A stretch of 46,116 nt of DNA from Promethearchaeota archaeon (GTDB taxonomy: Archaea; Asgardarchaeota; Lokiarchaeia; Sigynarchaeales; SOKP01), in the NCBI GenBank assembly GCA_019894875.1, contig JAGXNR010000015.1:1-46116 (forward strand), in the 5' to 3' direction. Below the pieces are notes generated by a model, which was not told where the DNA came from, made no database searches, and saw nothing but the letters and a program-made list of their open reading frames with translations. The position numbers and the translations under genes are program-made. Shown piece by piece: positions 44,179 to 46,116 of this stretch. Position 1 is the first letter of the stretch. Each line of letters starts with the position of its first letter.

Positions 44179-44489
44179 AAGTCGCTCTTAATCTTATTAA
44201 TCATTCTCTCATATCTTCTAAACCATACTTTCCTATTGCTAATAAATAATTTTTCTCATATTTAAACTTTAAAATTTCCCTAATTTTCTGATTTCAATTA
44301 GATATTCTACTCTCTTTGATTCATAAACTTGTTATTAACCTCTTAAATATTAAACCTCTAAACCCTTATTCTGACTTATAAAGTTATGTAGATAGACCAT
44401 AAAATTTTTAACCAAGTATTTACTCTTATATTTCGTCGATGGCATATTTAATGCTAAAAAAAATTTAGTATTTAATCCGTCGATACGTT
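44179..44489. other. Intergenic region between DUF72 and the RNA genes
   Basis: About 310 AT-rich bases, without an open frame. It should carry the DUF72 promoter. A TATA-like run near 44464-44474 (TTTAGTATTTA) could serve the RNA starting about 25 bases downstream. CGTCGATR occurs twice here (near 44436 and 44478). Confidence 0.4.
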
Positions 44490-44672
44490 ATTGGTTAGAA
44501 AAATAGCTCATCGTTGCCTGATGATATATGGCCAATAGCAGGCTTAGGCCTCACTGAAGTACACCAGTAAAGATTTCAGTCAGAAGAACGGTGCTACAGG
44601 ACGTGGGTGCTTACACTGACCATCACATTGGTTAGCATAAGTAAACCGAAGCCAAGCATGAAAAATCATGCT
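44490..44672 (+). ncRNA. GC-rich structured RNA upstream of 23S, family unknown
   Basis: The segment is clearly richer in G and C than its surroundings and has several stems: GCCTG/CAGGC (44516-44520 with 44539-44543), GTACACC/GGTGCTAC with one bulge (44559-44565 with 44590-44597), and CTTA+CTGACC/GGTTAG+TAAG (44610-44641). A 7-bp terminal hairpin AGCATGA/TCATGCT (44655-44672) follows. ATTGGTTAG occurs twice (44490-44498 and 44627-44635). No open frame fits. I checked by eye for signal recognition particle, RNase P, 5S and 16S signatures and found no convincing match. It may be a separate small RNA or a spacer processed from an rRNA precursor. Ends are approximate. Confidence 0.5.
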
Positions 44673-44707
44673 CATAAGAACATACTCCCCATATTATTAA
44701 AGGCTTC

Positions 44708-44731
44708 TTATCAATCGTCAGAAATTGATAA
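44708..44731 (+). terminator. Hairpin just before the 23S promoter
   Basis: TTATCAAT (44708-44715) pairs with ATTGATAA (44724-44731) over an 8-base loop, followed by an A run. It may end the upstream RNA or act in rRNA processing. Confidence 0.3.
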
Positions 44732-44735
44732 AAAA

Positions 44736-44745
44736 GTTATATAAC
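44736..44745 (+). promoter_or_regulatory. Likely 23S rRNA promoter (TATA)
   Basis: GTTATATAAC forms the centre of a 14-base perfect palindrome (44734-44747) and follows an A run like a BRE. Transcription would start near 44765, about 40 bases before the mature 23S end. Confidence 0.4.
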
Positions 44746-44804
44746 TTACTAAATCCGAATATGCAAACCCTTAGGCAAGCAATCTGAATCTTTCCTCAAC
44801 TAGA

Positions 44805-46116
44805 CGCCAATACGCCTCCGCTATTTGGTGGATATCTTGGCTTGGGAACCGATGAAGAGCGTGACAAGCTGCGAAAAGCTCGGGTTAGTCGCATGAAGAC
44901 GCTGACCCCGAGATCCTCGAATAGGACATCCACTTGCGGCCTAATAATCCGCAAGATTCCCACATGGGAAAGGGAACCCTGAGAAGTAAAACATTTTAGT
45001 ATCAGGAGGAAAAGAAAACAATAGTGATTCCGTGAGTAACGGCGAGCGAAAGCGGAATAGGTCAAACCGAATCCCCTAGGGAAACCTAGGGGAGATGTGG
45101 TGTGTGGACCTCGTACGACCTCTCTAGAGAATATGAATACCCCTGGAAAGTTGAGCCATAGAGCGTGATAGCCGCGTAATAGTAATCTAGAAGGTTGCTG
45201 CGAGAGTTCCCGAGTAATGCGGGATGGTTTTCTCGTATGAATAAACCAGATACACGCTGGTAAATCTAAATATAACCCAAGACCGATAGTGAAATAGTAG
45301 CGTGAGCGAAAGATGAAAAGTAACCCGGAAGGGCCGTGAAAAGTGCTTGAAACCAAATAGCTTAGTAAGGATGCAGCCTGAAAGGATAGATTCTGAACGA
45401 ATGAGGTCCGGTGACGGATCATCAAAGTTTAGAGGACTAGGGTTGCATCATCAGTCTGGAATCATTGGCCAGGGAGTTTACAGTAGTAGCGAGCTTAAGT
45501 GGATCACCCACGAAGGCGAAGGGAAACCGATATTCTTGCAACCTGTCTATCACATTAGGAAGGTCTACTCGTTTATTTGTGGTTTTGCCACTCTGATAAC
45601 GTTTAGCGAATCCTTCTAAGGAGATAGGCCAGAAGAATGGTCTCAAAGGGCCAAAAGTTTCTGCTGTAATACCCGAAGCCGGTCGATCTATTCCTGGTCA
45701 AGATGAAGTCGTTCGAAAGGATGATGGAGGTCTGCACCAGTGATGATGTACAATTCTCTTGGATGAACTGGGAATAGGAGCAAAAGGCTAATCTAGATCG
45801 GTGATAGCTGGTTCTCCCCGAAGTTGGTGTCAGCCAAGTCTCAGACGAAGTCGCCAGTGACGTAGAGCACTAATTGCGAGGCAAGGGGAAGAAATTCCTC
45901 CCCCCGCTCTTAAACTCCGAATTTGCTGGCACTGTAGACTCTGGGAAACGGGTTGGTGGGCGTAAAGTCCATCGCCGAGAAGGGAACAACCTAGACTTGG
46001 GTTAAGGTCCCTAAATGCAGGTTAAGTGTTAAACGAAAGGGCGTTATATTTCTAAAACAGCAAAAGGATAGGTATAGAAGTAACCACTCCCTAACGAGTG
46101 TGTAACAACTCATTTG
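44805..46116 (+). rRNA. 23S ribosomal RNA (5' part, cut by window end)
   Basis: Conserved large-subunit elements are in order: GGTGGATATCTTGGCTTGGG near 44827, GAGTAACGGCGAGCGAAAG near 45033, GTAGCGTGAGCGAAAGATGAAAAG near 45297 with the following AACCCGGAAGGG, and GTGATAGCTGGTTCTCC near 45800. The gene runs off the window, so about 1300 of some 2900 bases are present. The 5' end is approximate, set by comparison with the usual distance to GGTGGAT. Open frames inside it are not genes. Confidence 0.96.

Noticed and set aside
44516..44557. Box C/D small RNA (TGATGAT ... CTGA)
   Set aside because: C- and D-like boxes are present, but no terminal stem joins them and no C'/D' pair is seen.
44490..44672. 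Identification of the RNA as RNase P RNA or SRP RNA
   Set aside because: ACAG followed by GCTTA near 44595-44613 faintly recalls RNase P conserved region V, but the matching GGAAAGTCC region is missing; no SRP helix 8 or Alu-domain motif is visible.
44796..45646. Open frames on both strands inside 23S rRNA
   Set aside because: They lie wholly within conserved rRNA sequence.
1..46116. CRISPR arrays, insertion sequences, integrases or phage genes
   Set aside because: No regularly spaced repeats, transposase, terminal inverted repeats or phage structural genes were seen.

Overview
The window looks like a chromosomal segment of an Asgard archaeon of the Lokiarchaeia (Promethearchaeota) type. 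It is AT-rich and carries archaeal information-processing genes: thermosome, TFB, RpoP, aIF1, aIF2-beta, aRF1, NMD3, RIO1, Dim2/Pno1, RPA proteins and TtuA. It also has features typical of Asgard genomes: a Ras/Rab-like small GTPase, roadblock/longin-like proteins, a RING-like zinc protein, a ZSWIM7/Sws1-like SWIM protein, two possible proteasome-assembly chaperones and FtsZ. The tRNA genes are rich in introns. Assignment below class level cannot be made from the sequence alone.

Layout. 1-738 has no convincing gene but holds a small GC-rich cloverleaf-like element (247-310). 739-6697 holds an unrecognised 1216-aa protein, a small zinc protein, and a convergent membrane-anchored VirD4/HerA-like ATPase. 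7025-10189 has the thermosome, Tsr3 and a roadblock protein. 10359-11292 has tRNA-Leu(TAG), an intron-bearing tRNA-Glu(TTC), a zinc-ribbon relic and tRNA-Asn(GTT) with a T-loop intron. 11387-13440 has the GTPase, an aIF1/SUI1 gene that appears to start at ATT, a hypothetical gene and a decayed PfkB kinase. 13507-20680 has a multi-OB RPA, HisA-like and MfnB proteins, ProC, pantoate kinase and UMP kinase. 20772-23292 has an intron-rich tRNA-Leu and a minus-strand run of small proteins including a PAC3-like one. 23452-26751 has TFB, RpoP, a PAC2-family protein, a CxxCxxxCC protein and the SWIM protein. 27072-31218 has a glycosyltransferase, a PLP decarboxylase-like enzyme, FtsZ and a hypothetical. 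31224-35063 is a minus-strand translation and ribosome-assembly run (aIF2-beta, DUF424, NMD3, RIO1, Dim2) preceded by an RPA32-like gene. 35216-44178 has initiator tRNA-Met with an intron, a site-2 protease, TtuA, Get3/ArsA, aRF1, phosphopantothenate synthetase, a GNAT acetyltransferase, ketopantoate reductase and a DUF72 protein. 44490-44672 is a probable structured non-coding RNA, and from about 44805 the window ends inside a 23S rRNA gene with no 16S upstream.

How the genes work together. The dominant themes are translation and ribosome biogenesis. A second theme is cofactor synthesis: three archaeal CoA-pathway enzymes (PanE, pantoate kinase, phosphopantothenate synthetase) lie in separate loci, and MfnB points to methanofuran. 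The most striking observations are the AUU start of aIF1 (a parallel to bacterial infC), three tRNA genes with introns outside position 37/38, a PAC3-like protein in the same neighbourhood as a PAC2-family protein, and the GC-rich RNA just before the unlinked 23S gene.
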